Assembly: GCF_017161425.1 (NCBI RefSeq)
Contig: NZ_CP071057.1
Location: 558,001 to 622,000 of the forward strand
Direction of reading: 5' to 3'
Length of the DNA stretch: 64,000 nt
DNA from: Marinicauda algicola
GTDB lineage: Bacteria > Pseudomonadota > Alphaproteobacteria > Caulobacterales > Maricaulaceae
The notes below the pieces were generated by a model. That model did no database searches. It was not told the origin of the DNA and saw only the letters and a list, made by a program, of their open reading frames with translations. The translations under genes were made by a program, and so were the position numbers. Shown piece by piece: positions 38,888 to 47,389 of this stretch. The first letter of the stretch is position 1, and each line of letters opens with the position of its first letter.

Positions 38888-39931
38888 ATGCGCGCTTTTC
38901 TTCTCGCCATACTGATCGCGCTCACTCCCGCTGCTGAAGGCGCTCGCCGACAGGAGGAGGCGGTCCGGATCGGCCTGCCGGAGCCGGTGGAGCTGGCCAT
39001 GGTCGTCGCGGCGATAAGCCCGCTGGATCGCGACGGCGCAACGCTCGACCGCGAAGGCGCGTATTTCGAATCGGTGGAGGCTCATTTCGGCGCATACCGC
39101 GACCATCCCCTGTTCGATGCTCTGGGCGCCGAGTTCAACCTGCCCCGGCTGGCCGGAAACGCGGCGGATTTCGCATTCGGCGAGTCCGGTGAACTCATCG
39201 AAACGGATTCGTCCGGCTCCCTCTGGGGCGACCGGGAAGGCGACCTCTTCCGTAACAATCTCGAGCTTATCGAGCACTTTGCGCGCGAGAGCGGATTTCG
39301 GGATTTCTACGCGGCGTCCCGTGCGGTTTACGCGGCCGGCGCACAAGCCATGGCAAGTCAGATCGACACGGCGGCCATGACCACCTGGTTGCATGACAAT
39401 TTTTCCGAGCGGCCTGGCGCGATCGAAGTGATCGTCTCGCCTCTCATCGGCGGGCTGAACTGGACCACGCTGAACGAGCCGCAAACACGCATCTGGCTCG
39501 GCCCTCCCTCCGGCGAGGCGGCCGGAGCGCTCGGCGATTACGAGCGGGTTCTGGCCTCGGTTCAGATCTTCACCGAACTCGACCACTCCTACGTCAATCC
39601 GGTGACCGCGCGGCACCTCGGCAATGTGCAGGCAAGCTTCGGCGACATCGCGTTCTGGGCCGATGAACGAGGCGCCGGGGCCTATCCCTCTGCCGAGCTT
39701 CAGTTCAACGAGTATATGACTTGGGCGGTCTTTCTCATGTACGCTGCCGACCAGCTTGGACCGGCCGATTACGAGCGTCTCGAAGCGCTGGTCGTGTCCT
39801 ACATGGTCGACAATCGCGGCTTCATCCGGTTTCAGCCCTTCGCGCGGCGCGCGCTGTCGCTTTATCGTAGCGGGATGGACGGGGAAGCGGTGGTAATCGC
39901 CATGGCAGACCGACCCGGCGTCGCGCCGTGA
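38888..39931 (+). CDS. DUF4932 family exported protein
   Basis: A 347-residue protein with a signal peptide (MRAFLLAILIALTPAAEGA). The motif IFTELDHSYVNP (residues 227-238) is the conserved Glu-x-x-His core of DUF4932, which has the look of a metallopeptidase helix read as E-L-D-H. The rest is mostly helical. No catalytic function is established. It lies between a divergent carboxyltransferase gene and tgt; no operon partner is clear. Confidence 0.8.
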   Translation: MRAFLLAILIALTPAAEGARRQEEAVRIGLPEPVELAMVVAAISPLDRDGATLDREGAYFESVEAHFGAYRDHPLFDALGAEFNLPRLAGNAADFAFGESGELIETDSSGSLWGDREGDLFRNNLELIEHFARESGFRDFYAASRAVYAAGAQAMASQIDTAAMTTWLHDNFSERPGAIEVIVSPLIGGLNWTTLNEPQTRIWLGPPSGEAAGALGDYERVLASVQIFTELDHSYVNPVTARHLGNVQASFGDIAFWADERGAGAYPSAELQFNEYMTWAVFLMYAADQLGPADYERLEALVVSYMVDNRGFIRFQPFARRALSLYRSGMDGEAVVIAMADRPGVAP

Positions 39932-40023
39932 GCTGCCCGCCTCATGCATGGTGTGAATTCGCGCCTTGAGCCGCTTGCGAACACGGCTTTAAGAAGGCGC
40001 ACCTTTGCTGCAACGCGCGCCCC

Positions 40024-41157
40024 ATGTCTGCTTTCCTCTTTGAAATCGCCGCTGTCGACGGGAAGGCGCGCACCGGCCAGCTGGTCACGCCGCGCGGGGC
40101 CATCCGCACGCCCGCCTTCATGCCGGTCGGCACGGCCGCGACGGTGAAGGCGCTCTATCCCGAACAGGTCAGGCAGGCCGGCGCCGACATCATCCTGGGC
40201 AATACCTATCACCTCATGCTGCGCCCGGGCGCAGAGCGTGTGCAGCGGCTTGGAGGCCTGCATCGCTTCATGCGCTGGGACGGGCCGATCCTTACCGATT
40301 CCGGCGGCTTCCAGGTCTGGTCGCTGGCCCAGCTGAGGAAGATGGAGGAAGAGGGTGTCACCTTCAAAAGCCATATCGACGGGACGAGCCACAAGCTGAC
40401 CCCGGAGCGCTCGATCGAGATCCAGGCCGACCTTCTGGGCGCCGACATCTCCATGCAGCTCGACGAGTGCACGCCCTTTCCCTGCCCGAGGCAGGAGGCG
40501 GAAAGCTCGATGGAGCTGTCCCTGCGCTGGGCGAAGCGCTCCAAGGAGGCCTTCGGCGACAGGGAGGCGCAGAACCTGTTCGGCATCGTGCAGGGCTCGA
40601 CCTTCGAGGATCTGAGGCAGCGCTCCGCGCAGGGGCTCGTGGAGACCGGCTTCGACGGCTATGCGGTCGGCGGGCTGGCGGTCGGGGAGGGGTTCGAGAC
40701 GATGTGCGAGGTGCTCAACTACACCGTGCCCGAACTGCCGCATGAGCGGCCGCGCTATCTGATGGGCGTCGGCAAGCCGATCGATCTCGTCGAGGCGGTA
40801 GCGCGCGGGATCGACATGTTCGACTGCGTCATGCCGACCCGTTCGGGACGGCACGGCCAGGCCTGGTCGGACTACGGACCGGTGAACCTGAAGAACGCGC
40901 AATTCGCCGAGGACTCAGACCCGCTCGATCCGGCCATCGACTGTCCGGCAAGCCGCGACTATTCGAAGGCCTATCTCCATCATCTGGTGCGCGCGGGCGA
41001 GTATCTCGCCGCCATGCTGCTGTCCTGGCACAACGTGGCCTATTACGAGCATCTGATGGCGCGCATGCGCGCGGCGATCGCGAAAGGCGAGTTCGACAGC
41101 TTCCGGCGCGATTTCAACGACCGCTGGGCCGAGGGACGCAAGAGCCGGGCGGAGTGA
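40024..41157 (+). CDS. tgt: tRNA-guanine(34) transglycosylase
   Basis: A 377-residue TIM-barrel enzyme that swaps guanine 34 for preQ1 in queuosine tRNAs. Asp92 ([12 protein letters not shown]) and nucleophile Asp267 ([10 protein letters not shown]) match the catalytic pair; [11 protein letters not shown] and [15 protein letters not shown] are family motifs. The zinc site is unusual. The C-x-C-x2-C...H ligands of the Zymomonas enzyme (Cys318, 320, 323, His349) correspond here to Ile305, Cys307, Ser310 and His336, with spacing kept. Two of three cysteines are therefore missing. The stop codon is inside a strong hairpin. queA, the next step, is at 30456-31520. Confidence 0.95.
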   Translation: MSAFLFEIAAVDGKARTGQLVTPRGAIRTPAFMPVGTAATVKALYPEQVRQAGADIILGNTYHLMLRPGAERVQRLGGLHRFMRWDGPILTDSGGFQVWSLAQLRKMEEEGVTFKSHIDGTSHKLTPERSIEIQADLLGADISMQLDECTPFPCPRQEAESSMELSLRWAKRSKEAFGDREAQNLFGIVQGSTFEDLRQRSAQGLVETGFDGYAVGGLAVGEGFETMCEVLNYTVPELPHERPRYLMGVGKPIDLVEAVARGIDMFDCVMPTRSGRHGQAWSDYGPVNLKNAQFAEDSDPLDPAIDCPASRDYSKAYLHHLVRAGEYLAAMLLSWHNVAYYEHLMARMRAAIAKGEFDSFRRDFNDRWAEGRKSRAE

Positions 41158-41168
41158 TCCGCCCGGCT
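41143..41168. terminator. Hairpin overlapping the tgt stop codon
   Basis: AGCCGGGCGGA (41143-41153) pairs perfectly with TCCGCCCGGCT (41158-41168) around a GTGA loop that holds the TGA stop codon of tgt. There is no long T run on either side. It lies between convergent tgt and the PRC-barrel gene and could stop transcription from both. Confidence 0.55.
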
Positions 41169-41194
41169 TCGAGGTCTTCGGCGACTGGCCTCGC

Positions 41195-41986
41195 TCAGGC
41201 TTCGCGTCCCTTGGCGGGATCGATGCAAAGCGCGCTGTCGCTCTGCGACACCGCCTCGATATCGGCGATGTCGAAAACGAGCAGGACGCCGAGATCGTAG
41301 TAGTCGGGCAGGGTCTGGACGACGAGCCGTGCCGGATCGCCGTCTTGCGAACGCACCTCGGTGACGACGCCGAACGGCTCGATCTGCGGCGTGAAGGCCG
41401 TCATGTCGCCCCATTCGTTGCGCGTCAGTTCGTCGGCCTGGAATCCGGTGTCCCACTCGATCTGCGCGGTCAGCTCGCCGGGCCCGTAGAGCGTCTGCGG
41501 CTCGCCGGTGACGCGGGCGGATGCGGCGTCGGGGCTGTCCAGCAAGGGATCCTCCTCCACCGCGACATCGCCGGTCCAGCGGTCGTCGAACTGAAACGCC
41601 GCCGGACGTGTTTGCGAGAAGTCCGGAACCTCTTCCAGATCGTTCATCGTCATCGAGAGCTGCAGGACGGGCGTTCCGGCAAGGTCGGTCCACACCGCAT
41701 CCTCGTCGGAGACGTAGAGCTGGAACGGCTCGCGCCCGGTCAGATCGGTCACATCGACCAGATAGCCCTTCACGACGGAACGCGCCGCGGTCTCGAATTC
41801 GAGCCGGGAGACGCGGCCCACGAGATCGCCGGCAGGGGTACGCACCTCTGCGCCGACCCTCGGATCGTGCAGGGGAGCGAGCTCGGCATCGCGGGTCTCG
41901 TCGGCGAGTTCCGGCGGCAGCTGGGCGAGCGCGGCGGGGCTGGCGGCCAGGGCCGCGGCGAGGGCGGGGAGCAGGGTAGGATTCAT
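41195..41986 (-). CDS. Exported PRC-barrel domain protein
   Basis: A 263-residue exported protein with a signal peptide (MNPTLLPALAAALAASPAALA). The segment GAEVRTPAGDLVGRVSRLEFE (residues about 44-64), then VVKGYLVDVTDL, is a PRC-barrel-like start. A second similar barrel, with FGVVTEVRSQDGDPARLVVQ, lies near 205-224. Such domains in exported proteins may bind small molecules or partners; no function is known. The start at 41986 is chosen for the signal peptide. Confidence 0.72.
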   Translation of the reverse strand: MNPTLLPALAAALAASPAALAQLPPELADETRDAELAPLHDPRVGAEVRTPAGDLVGRVSRLEFETAARSVVKGYLVDVTDLTGREPFQLYVSDEDAVWTDLAGTPVLQLSMTMNDLEEVPDFSQTRPAAFQFDDRWTGDVAVEEDPLLDSPDAASARVTGEPQTLYGPGELTAQIEWDTGFQADELTRNEWGDMTAFTPQIEPFGVVTEVRSQDGDPARLVVQTLPDYYDLGVLLVFDIADIEAVSQSDSALCIDPAKGREA

Positions 41987-42337
41987 CGTCGGTCTCCTGA
42001 CAGCTTGCCCGTTCAACGGCGTGAGGGTGGCCCGGTTCCCATCGCGCTGCCGCGATGACAGGCGGGCGGGCCGCTGGAGGTCCGGCCCGCCTGTCACTTC
42101 GTGGAAGAATGATCCTCCTAGTTGTCCGAGACCGGGCCGCCCCCCTCCTCGACGAGCACGCAGTTCACCCGGATGGCGCGCTCGCGCTCGTCAACGCCGG
42201 TGACGTGCGCGGCCTCCAGCTCGACCGTCCCGCCGAGATCGGCGAAGTCGGGATGCGTCCGGTTCCCCGGTGCCCGGCGCTGGCTGTGCGACGATTTCCG
42301 GGTGCAGGTATCGGAGCGGCGGCCCCGGCAGACGACC
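41987..42337. other. 351-base intergenic stretch with repeat fragment and possible gene remnant
   Basis: No gene with a proper start is visible here. At 42025-42064 there is a partial copy of the dispersed repeat (GGGTGGCCCGGT and ATGACAGG). A hairpin follows, GGCGGGCCG (42065-42073) with CGGCCCGCC (42083-42091). On the minus strand a reading frame ends in TAG at 42119-42121 with protein-like sequence (TVELEAAHVTGVDERERAIR, then VNCVLVEEGGGP), but it has no ATG, GTG or TTG, so it may be the remnant of a small gene. Confidence 0.45.
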
Positions 42338-42946
42338 CTAGGGGGAATCGGGCTCTGCCGCGGAGGTCAGGCCGTATTCCTCGAACACGCTGATCAGGTG
42401 GCTGCGCTCGCATCCGAAGCCGTCATAGAGGCCGCGCAGATAGGCCCGGCGCTTGAGCGCCATCGTGCGCTGCTGTCGCGCGGCACTCTCGATCTCGCCG
42501 GCACCGCCGATGAAGCGGATGACCGGCCGGACTGGGTTCAGGCCGACGATCGCGGAGTGATAGGCATCCAGCGCCGCGCCCTCCGCGCGATCGGCCGTCA
42601 TGAGATCCTGGCCGCGGTCCCAGAGCGAACGCTCCTCGCGCTCTTCTTCGCTGCGTGGCTGGTATTCCTGATCCGGGCCGATCACGGCGGTCAGGCGGGC
42701 AATGTCCCGGGCCACGGTGGAGCACGTGCGCGGCGAACCGATCCCGCCATAGGGCGTGGGCACCGTGTCGTCGCCCTCGTCCACCATGATCTGGCCCGGC
42801 CGGTCGCGTGGCAGCCCGATCGCATCGCTGCCGGCAGCCCGCGTGGTGCCGACGAGGTCGACCGAATCGGAGTCCTTGCTCGCGCACCCGGCCAGGGCGA
42901 GCGAGGCGATGGCGGCGGTCAGGCAAAGTCGCGGGAGCGTGATCAT
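42338..42946 (-). CDS. Predicted lipoprotein of unknown function
   Basis: A 202-residue protein with a clear lipoprotein signal (ITLPRLCLTAAIASLALAGC). The rest is hydrophilic and largely helical, with PRTCSTVARDIARLTAVIGP and a long helix LKRRAYLRGLYDGFGCERSH near the C-terminus. I do not recognise the family. The start at 42946 is the one that begins the signal peptide; the frame is open a little further. It points away from the tRNA-Lys gene. Confidence 0.75.
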   Translation of the reverse strand: MITLPRLCLTAAIASLALAGCASKDSDSVDLVGTTRAAGSDAIGLPRDRPGQIMVDEGDDTVPTPYGGIGSPRTCSTVARDIARLTAVIGPDQEYQPRSEEEREERSLWDRGQDLMTADRAEGAALDAYHSAIVGLNPVRPVIRFIGGAGEIESAARQQRTMALKRRAYLRGLYDGFGCERSHLISVFEEYGLTSAAEPDSP

Positions 42947-43092
42947 TCCGGCAGGATAACCCCTTGATTGTGGCGAACAAGCGTCATTCATATGTCCATG
43001 CGCGGGCCGGTTCTTTCGCGGTGCACAATCTCTTGCATTCCCGCCTTGACCCGGCCGGAAGCCGCCGATAGGTTCCGCGCCTCCTTGACGGG

Positions 43093-43168
43093 GAGCCGAT
43101 AGCTCAGTCGGTAGAGCAACTGACTTTTAATCAGTAGGTCCAGGGTTCGAATCCCTGTCGGCTCACCA
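43093..43168 (+). tRNA. tRNA-Lys (anticodon TTT)
   Basis: A 76-base cloverleaf including an encoded CCA end. The acceptor GAGCCGA pairs with TCGGCTC. The D arm is GCTC/GAGC, the anticodon stem ACTGA/TCAGT around CTTTTAA gives anticodon TTT, and the T arm is CAGGG-TTCGAAT-CCCTG. A terminator follows at 43196-43226. Confidence 0.95.
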
Positions 43169-43195
43169 CCATTTCTCCAAGGAAAACAAAAAATA

Positions 43196-43226
43196 GCCCC
43201 CGCGTTCCATCGCGGGGGCATTTTTC
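43196..43226 (+). terminator. Rho-independent terminator after tRNA-Lys
   Basis: GCCCCCGCG (43196-43204) pairs perfectly with CGCGGGGGC (43211-43219) around TTCCAT and is followed by ATTTTTC. This is a textbook intrinsic terminator for the tRNA transcript. Confidence 0.88.
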
Positions 43227-43261
43227 TGCCAAGAACGAAGAAGGCACAAAAGGGCATATTC

Positions 43262-43313
43262 GTCCCGGAATAGTCCCGGAGTGTCCCGGAGCGCCCCGGA
43301 ATAGTGCCGGTAT
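43262..43313. repeat. Five short tandem repeats, 10-11 bases, beside the tRNA
   Basis: Five imperfect units of the type GTCCCGGAATA lie head to tail (starting near 43262, 43273, 43283, 43293 and 43304). The period is about one helical turn. They lie between the tRNA terminator and the end of the AraC-type gene. Purpose unknown; protein binding or a scar of past integration next to the tRNA are possibilities. Confidence 0.6.
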
Positions 43314-43352
43314 GTTCCGCGCCCACGATTCGGGCCGGGCATGCGGGACGCA

Positions 43353-44450
43353 CTACTCCGCGGCTGCCTCGGCGGGGATATCGACGGCTTTGAGGGCGGC
43401 GCGCCGATACTCGCTCGGCGTCATTCCGGTCATCTCTCGAAAGGCCCGGTTGAAGGGCGCGATCGAGCCGTAGCCAAGATCGAGGGCGATCTGCAGGATC
43501 TGCCGACGCGATGCCGCCGGATCGGCGAGTGCGGTCTTGGCCGCCCCGATGCGGTACTCGTTCAGGAAGGCTGCAAAATTGCGATAGCCGAGCCCCTGGT
43601 TGATGACCGCGCGCAGGCGGTGCTCCTGTGTGCCCAGGCGTTCGGCGAGTCCGGCGACCGTGAGGCCTGGAGTTCGCCACGCACCCTGGTCCATCGCCGT
43701 GCGCAGACGCAAGGCAAGATGGCGATCCTGCGCCTCGAGAACCGTGCCGATGCCGGTAGTCGGAGCCAGTGTGCCGGTACCGGTGCTCGCGGAGCGTTCC
43801 TCGGGGAAGAATTCCGATTTGGCACCGATCGACCAGGCGGCGATGCCGCATGCGACGACCAGGATCGCCATCGACTCCACGAGGTGCATCGAGGAGGGCA
43901 GATCAGCAAACAGCTTCCACAATTCCGCGACCGCTACGCTCAGCACGGTGAGCGCGATCGCGCCCACCCATATCGTGCGGAACTTGCGCCGCGGCTGGAC
44001 GAGATCGTCCTGGTGCCCGCCGGCGATGATGACGATGACGTGGATCATCAGCGCGGCATTGACGAGCTCGTGCAGCACGATCGTCGCGCGATCGAGCGCC
44101 GGGGAGGGGAAGACCAGGATTGCGGCACAAGCCGCCGACACGATCGCGAGCGGGATCAGCCGCGAGGCGCGCCAGCGCCGCGCGTCGCAGAACAGCGCCA
44201 GCGCGAACCACCAGAAGAACACGCCGGTCATCATCGCGAGGGGCTTCAGCGCCGCGGCGAGCGCGGGAAGCTGGTCGGCGACGAGGGCCGAACTCGCGAT
44301 GGAATAGGCCATTGCGCCAAGCGCGAACAAGGTTCCGAAGAGGGCACTCAGCGAGCGCCGCGCAAGCGGAACGAGCGTGGCGGCGAGGATGAGACTCACC
44401 CCCGCCGCCGCGCCGCGTAGCATCAGATCGACCGTTCCGGCCGCGTCCAT
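43353..44450 (-). CDS. Membrane-bound AraC family transcription regulator
   Basis: A 365-residue protein. The N-terminal two-thirds has about seven membrane helices (for example VSLILAATLVPLA, MMTGVFFWWFALALFC, SMAILVVACGIAAW). The C-terminal 110 residues form an AraC-type double helix-turn-helix with LTVAGLAERLGTQEHRLRAV and ILQIALDLGYGSIAPFNRAF, ending EMTGMTPSEYRR. This architecture suggests a regulator that senses a membrane or extracellular signal. It lies 39 bases after the urcA-like gene on the same strand. The inverted repeat at 44920-44945 upstream of that unit is a candidate self-operator. Confidence 0.88.
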   Translation of the reverse strand: MDAAGTVDLMLRGAAAGVSLILAATLVPLARRSLSALFGTLFALGAMAYSIASSALVADQLPALAAALKPLAMMTGVFFWWFALALFCDARRWRASRLIPLAIVSAACAAILVFPSPALDRATIVLHELVNAALMIHVIVIIAGGHQDDLVQPRRKFRTIWVGAIALTVLSVAVAELWKLFADLPSSMHLVESMAILVVACGIAAWSIGAKSEFFPEERSASTGTGTLAPTTGIGTVLEAQDRHLALRLRTAMDQGAWRTPGLTVAGLAERLGTQEHRLRAVINQGLGYRNFAAFLNEYRIGAAKTALADPAASRRQILQIALDLGYGSIAPFNRAFREMTGMTPSEYRRAALKAVDIPAEAAAE

Positions 44451-44489
44451 CGAGAGCGCTCCAGCTACCGGATCGAAGCATGCGCGTGG

Positions 44490-44837
44490 TCACTCGCGGC
44501 TGGCAAGCGCCAGTGCCGGGAACTGCTCGCGATGGCGGGCGATGAGGAGCGGGGAGTCGATCGCCGCGATCGTGCGGGCGATGGCGTCGGCCGAGCACAG
44601 CCGGATCGAACGGGCATAGTCTGCGCCGTGCCGGTTCTCCGCGCGGCAGGCACTGATCGCGGCCGCCTCGATGCGCCGGTAGAGGGCTTCAGCCTGCTGC
44701 GGCGTAGCCAGGTCCGCGGCGTGGACTTCGATCGCACGCGACTGGGCCGGGACGGGCTGGGCGGCAGCCGGGACAGGCTGGAAAGCCGCAAGGCCGACAG
44801 CGAGGGCGGCGAGGGCGAGATGGCGGGGAAGAGACAT
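44490..44837 (-). CDS. UrcA family exported protein
   Basis: A 115-residue small exported protein with a signal peptide (MSLPRHLALAALAVGLAAF). The mature part fits the UrcA pattern: IEVHAADLATPQQAEALYRR (V-x-x-x-D-L...L-Y-x-R-I), AAAISAC, then a second Cys (IRLCSADAIARTIAAI) and a C-terminal DSPLL. The two cysteines probably form a disulfide. UrcA proteins are frequent in Caulobacterales and Sphingomonadales; function unknown. A GGAG site precedes the ATG at 44837. It is likely co-transcribed with the AraC-type gene. Confidence 0.88.
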   Translation of the reverse strand: MSLPRHLALAALAVGLAAFQPVPAAAQPVPAQSRAIEVHAADLATPQQAEALYRRIEAAAISACRAENRHGADYARSIRLCSADAIARTIAAIDSPLLIARHREQFPALALASRE

Positions 44838-44919
44838 CGTTTTTCTCCATTGACCACCTTCGAGAGGGGTCGAAGGCGACACCGATGCAAGCCCGGCTGC
44901 GGCGGCGCGTCTCCTCGTG

Positions 44920-44945
44920 TTCGAAAATGCGAAATGATTTTCGAA
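44920..44945. promoter_or_regulatory. Inverted repeat between divergent UrcA and NTF2-like genes
   Basis: TTCGAAAAT (44920-44928) and ATTTTCGAA (44937-44945) form a perfect inverted repeat with an eight-base spacer. A second one, CTGATCG (44947-44953) and CGATCAG (44968-44974), follows immediately. Both lie in the 162 bases between divergent genes starting at 44837 and 45000, a position expected for a shared operator. Confidence 0.55.
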
Positions 44946-44999
44946 TCTGATCGGTCTCTTGCAGAATCGATCAGTCAGCCGGCCAAGAGGAGCCCTGCC

Positions 45000-45446
45000 A
45001 TGACCCTTGCGAGCCTCACGGCGAGCCTTGCGCTCGCGGCCACGCTCCCTCCACCCGAGCAATGCACCGGCTCCGGGCCGGACGTCGCCGAGATCTGCGC
45101 CGTACTCGAGGCGCAGCAAGCGGCATGGAACAGCGGCGACATCTACGGCTTCATGCAGGGCTACTGGCAGAGCGATGAGATGCGCTTCGCTTCGGGCGGC
45201 GCGGTGACGACCGGGTGGGAGGAGACCCTGCAGCGCTATCTCACCCGCTATGATTCGCGCGCCGCGATGGGCGAGCTGGCCTTCACCGGCGTCGAGGTGG
45301 ACCAGGTCTCCGCCGGTGCCGCCGTCGTGTTCGGTCACTGGCAGCTGTTCCGGGAGCACGATGCGCCGCGCGGGCTCTTCACCCTCGTCTTCCGCGAGAT
45401 CGACGGGAGCTGGGTGATCGTCCACGACCATACGTCCAGCGAATAG
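45000..45446 (+). CDS. Exported NTF2-like (SnoaL/DUF4440 type) protein
   Basis: A 148-residue protein with a short signal-like start (MTLASLTASLALAATL) and an NTF2-fold domain: ICAVLEAQQAAWNSGDIYGF (33-52), MQGYWQSDEMRFASGG, then a beta-rich end HWQLFREHDAPRGLFTLVFR and SWVIVHDHTS. This fits the DUF4440/SnoaL-like group that includes ketosteroid isomerase-like enzymes; actual activity is unknown. The ATG at 45000 follows AGAGGAG. It is divergent from urcA and converges on recQ with a four-base gap. Confidence 0.85.
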   Translation: MTLASLTASLALAATLPPPEQCTGSGPDVAEICAVLEAQQAAWNSGDIYGFMQGYWQSDEMRFASGGAVTTGWEETLQRYLTRYDSRAAMGELAFTGVEVDQVSAGAAVVFGHWQLFREHDAPRGLFTLVFREIDGSWVIVHDHTSSE

Positions 45447-45449
45447 GGC

Positions 45450-47276
45450 TCAGCCCTCGCGCGCGATCAGGTCGAGGAAGAGGTCGCCGTAACGCTCGAG
45501 CTTGCGGGCGCCGACACCGAATACCTGCGCCATTTCCTCCCGGCTGGACGGCCGGGTCAGCGCCATGTCGATCAGGGTGCGGTCTGCGAACACGGTGTAG
45601 GCCGGCTTGCCGCTTTCGCGCGCCAGTTCGCCGCGCAGGCGGCGCAGCGCCTCGTAGAGGTCACGGTCGCGCCCGGACGTCAGCGCCTCGGAGGCATCGG
45701 ACGGGCGGTGGCGGGCAACGCGTGCACCGCGCTTGTCTTCGGGCGGACGCAGTTCGATCCCGGCCTTGCCGAACAGGATCTCCTTGCCTTCAGGCGTGAT
45801 CACCCATTCTCCGTGCCCATCGATGGGCTGGTCGATCGCCCCGGCCGCGAAGAGCTGGCGGAACACGCTCATCCACTGGTCCTTGGACAGGTCGTCGCCG
45901 ATGCCGAAGGTCGGCAGCCGGTCATGGCCGCGCGCAGCGACCTTGTCCGTATTCACGCCGCGCAGCACGCTGACCAGATGTTCGAGGCCGAATCGCTGAC
46001 CGGTGCGCGCGATCGCGCTCATCGCCTTCTGGGCGAGCACCGTGCCGTCGATCAGGGCCGGGGGATCGTCGCACAGGTCGCAATTGCCGCACGGCTCCGC
46101 ACGGTCGCCGAAATAGGCAAGCAGGGTCTGGCGCCGGCAGCGCGGGGCCTCGCAATAGGCGATGAGGGCACCGAGCCGCCTCAGCTCCATGGCCTTGCGG
46201 GCATCGTCGGCCTCGCTCTCGGCGATCTGGCGCCGGCGCAGCGCGGCGTCGCCGAGCGACCAGAGCATGAGGGTGTCGGCCGGGTCGCCGTCCCGGCCCG
46301 CACGCCCGATCTCCTGGTAATAGGCTTCCATGGACTTGGGCAGGGCGGCATGGACGACATAGCGCACATCCGGCTTGTCCACGCCCATGCCGAAGGCGAC
46401 GGTGGCGCACATCACCACCCCTTCCTCCTTGACGAAGCGGTCCTGGCGCTCGCCGCGCGACGCCCCGTCGAGTCCGGCATGGTAGGCGAGGGCGTCGACG
46501 TCCTCGGCCTGCAGGCGCTCGGCATAGTCCTCGCAGGCCTTGCGGCTGGCGCAATAGACAATGCCGGACCGCTCCGGGCGCGCCTTCACGAAATCGCGTA
46601 CCTGGTGGAAGCCCGATCGCTTGGCAGCGACCGCGAGATGCAGGTTCGGCCGGTCGAAACCGGCGACGAACTCGCGCGGCGCGCGTGTGAAGAGGCGCTG
46701 CGCGATGTCGCGCCGGGCCGCGGCGTCGGCGGTGGCCGTAAAGGCGGCGATCTGCGGCCGGCCTGCCATCTCCGCAAGCTCGGCGATGCGCAGGTATTCG
46801 GGCCGGAAATCATGGCCCCACTGGGAGACGCAGTGGGCCTCGTCGACCGCGATCATGGTCAGGCCGGCGCGCCCGAGCCGCTCGGCGAGGCCCGGCACGG
46901 CAAGACGTTCGGGGGCGAGATAGAGCAGGCGCAGCGTGCCGGCATCGAGCCGGTCCCAGGTCTGCTCTCGGCTCGCGGGATCGTCGGCGGAGGTAAGGCT
47001 TCCAGCCTCGATACCGTTGGCCTGCAGGGCAGACACCTGGTCGCGCATCAGCGCGATCAGCGGTGAGACGACGAGAGTCAGCCCGCCGCGCACGACCGCC
47101 GGCAGCTGGTAGCACAGCGACTTGCCGCGCCCGGTCGGCATCACGGCGAGCACGTCCTCGCCGGCGAGGACGGCTTCCAGGATTTCCGCCTGGCCGGGCC
47201 GGAAATCCCGGAAACCGAAGAGTTCGGCCATGACGCGGCGCGCCTCGGAAAGGGCAGGGGAATCGGCTGGGATCAT
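45450..47276 (-). CDS. recQ: ATP-dependent DNA helicase RecQ
   Basis: A 608-residue helicase. Walker A is PTGRGKSLCYQ, the DExH box VDEAHCVSQWGHDFRPEY, and motif VI YYQEIGRAGRDG. The RQC zinc module is complete (IAYCEAPRCRRQ...CGNCDLC), followed by the winged-helix region. A C-terminal HRDC domain (SGRDRDLYEALRRLRGELAR to KLERYGDLFLDLI) ends the protein. It unwinds DNA 3' to 5' in recombination and fork repair. The start at 47276 is chosen for MIPADSPALSEARRVM; upstream in-frame sequence is arginine-rich and not conserved. It is divergent from the CoA-transferase gene. Confidence 0.96.
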   Translation of the reverse strand: MIPADSPALSEARRVMAELFGFRDFRPGQAEILEAVLAGEDVLAVMPTGRGKSLCYQLPAVVRGGLTLVVSPLIALMRDQVSALQANGIEAGSLTSADDPASREQTWDRLDAGTLRLLYLAPERLAVPGLAERLGRAGLTMIAVDEAHCVSQWGHDFRPEYLRIAELAEMAGRPQIAAFTATADAAARRDIAQRLFTRAPREFVAGFDRPNLHLAVAAKRSGFHQVRDFVKARPERSGIVYCASRKACEDYAERLQAEDVDALAYHAGLDGASRGERQDRFVKEEGVVMCATVAFGMGVDKPDVRYVVHAALPKSMEAYYQEIGRAGRDGDPADTLMLWSLGDAALRRRQIAESEADDARKAMELRRLGALIAYCEAPRCRRQTLLAYFGDRAEPCGNCDLCDDPPALIDGTVLAQKAMSAIARTGQRFGLEHLVSVLRGVNTDKVAARGHDRLPTFGIGDDLSKDQWMSVFRQLFAAGAIDQPIDGHGEWVITPEGKEILFGKAGIELRPPEDKRGARVARHRPSDASEALTSGRDRDLYEALRRLRGELARESGKPAYTVFADRTLIDMALTRPSSREEMAQVFGVGARKLERYGDLFLDLIAREG

Positions 47277-47389
47277 GGGCCGCACGCTAAACGAGGCTTG
47301 CCTCTTCGCAATGCCTGCGCGCCGCTTGCTCCGCGCGGCGCGAGGGGCTAGGCGTCTTGGCCTCCCATCCACGCGAAGAGGACGCTTCC

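Noticed and set aside
42988-43851. A minus-strand frame across the tRNA-Lys gene giving GIRTLDLLIKSQLLYRLSYR
   Set aside because: This is the well-known spurious translation of the antisense of a tRNA gene; the cloverleaf on the plus strand explains the sequence, and the rest is antisense to or beyond the AraC-type gene.
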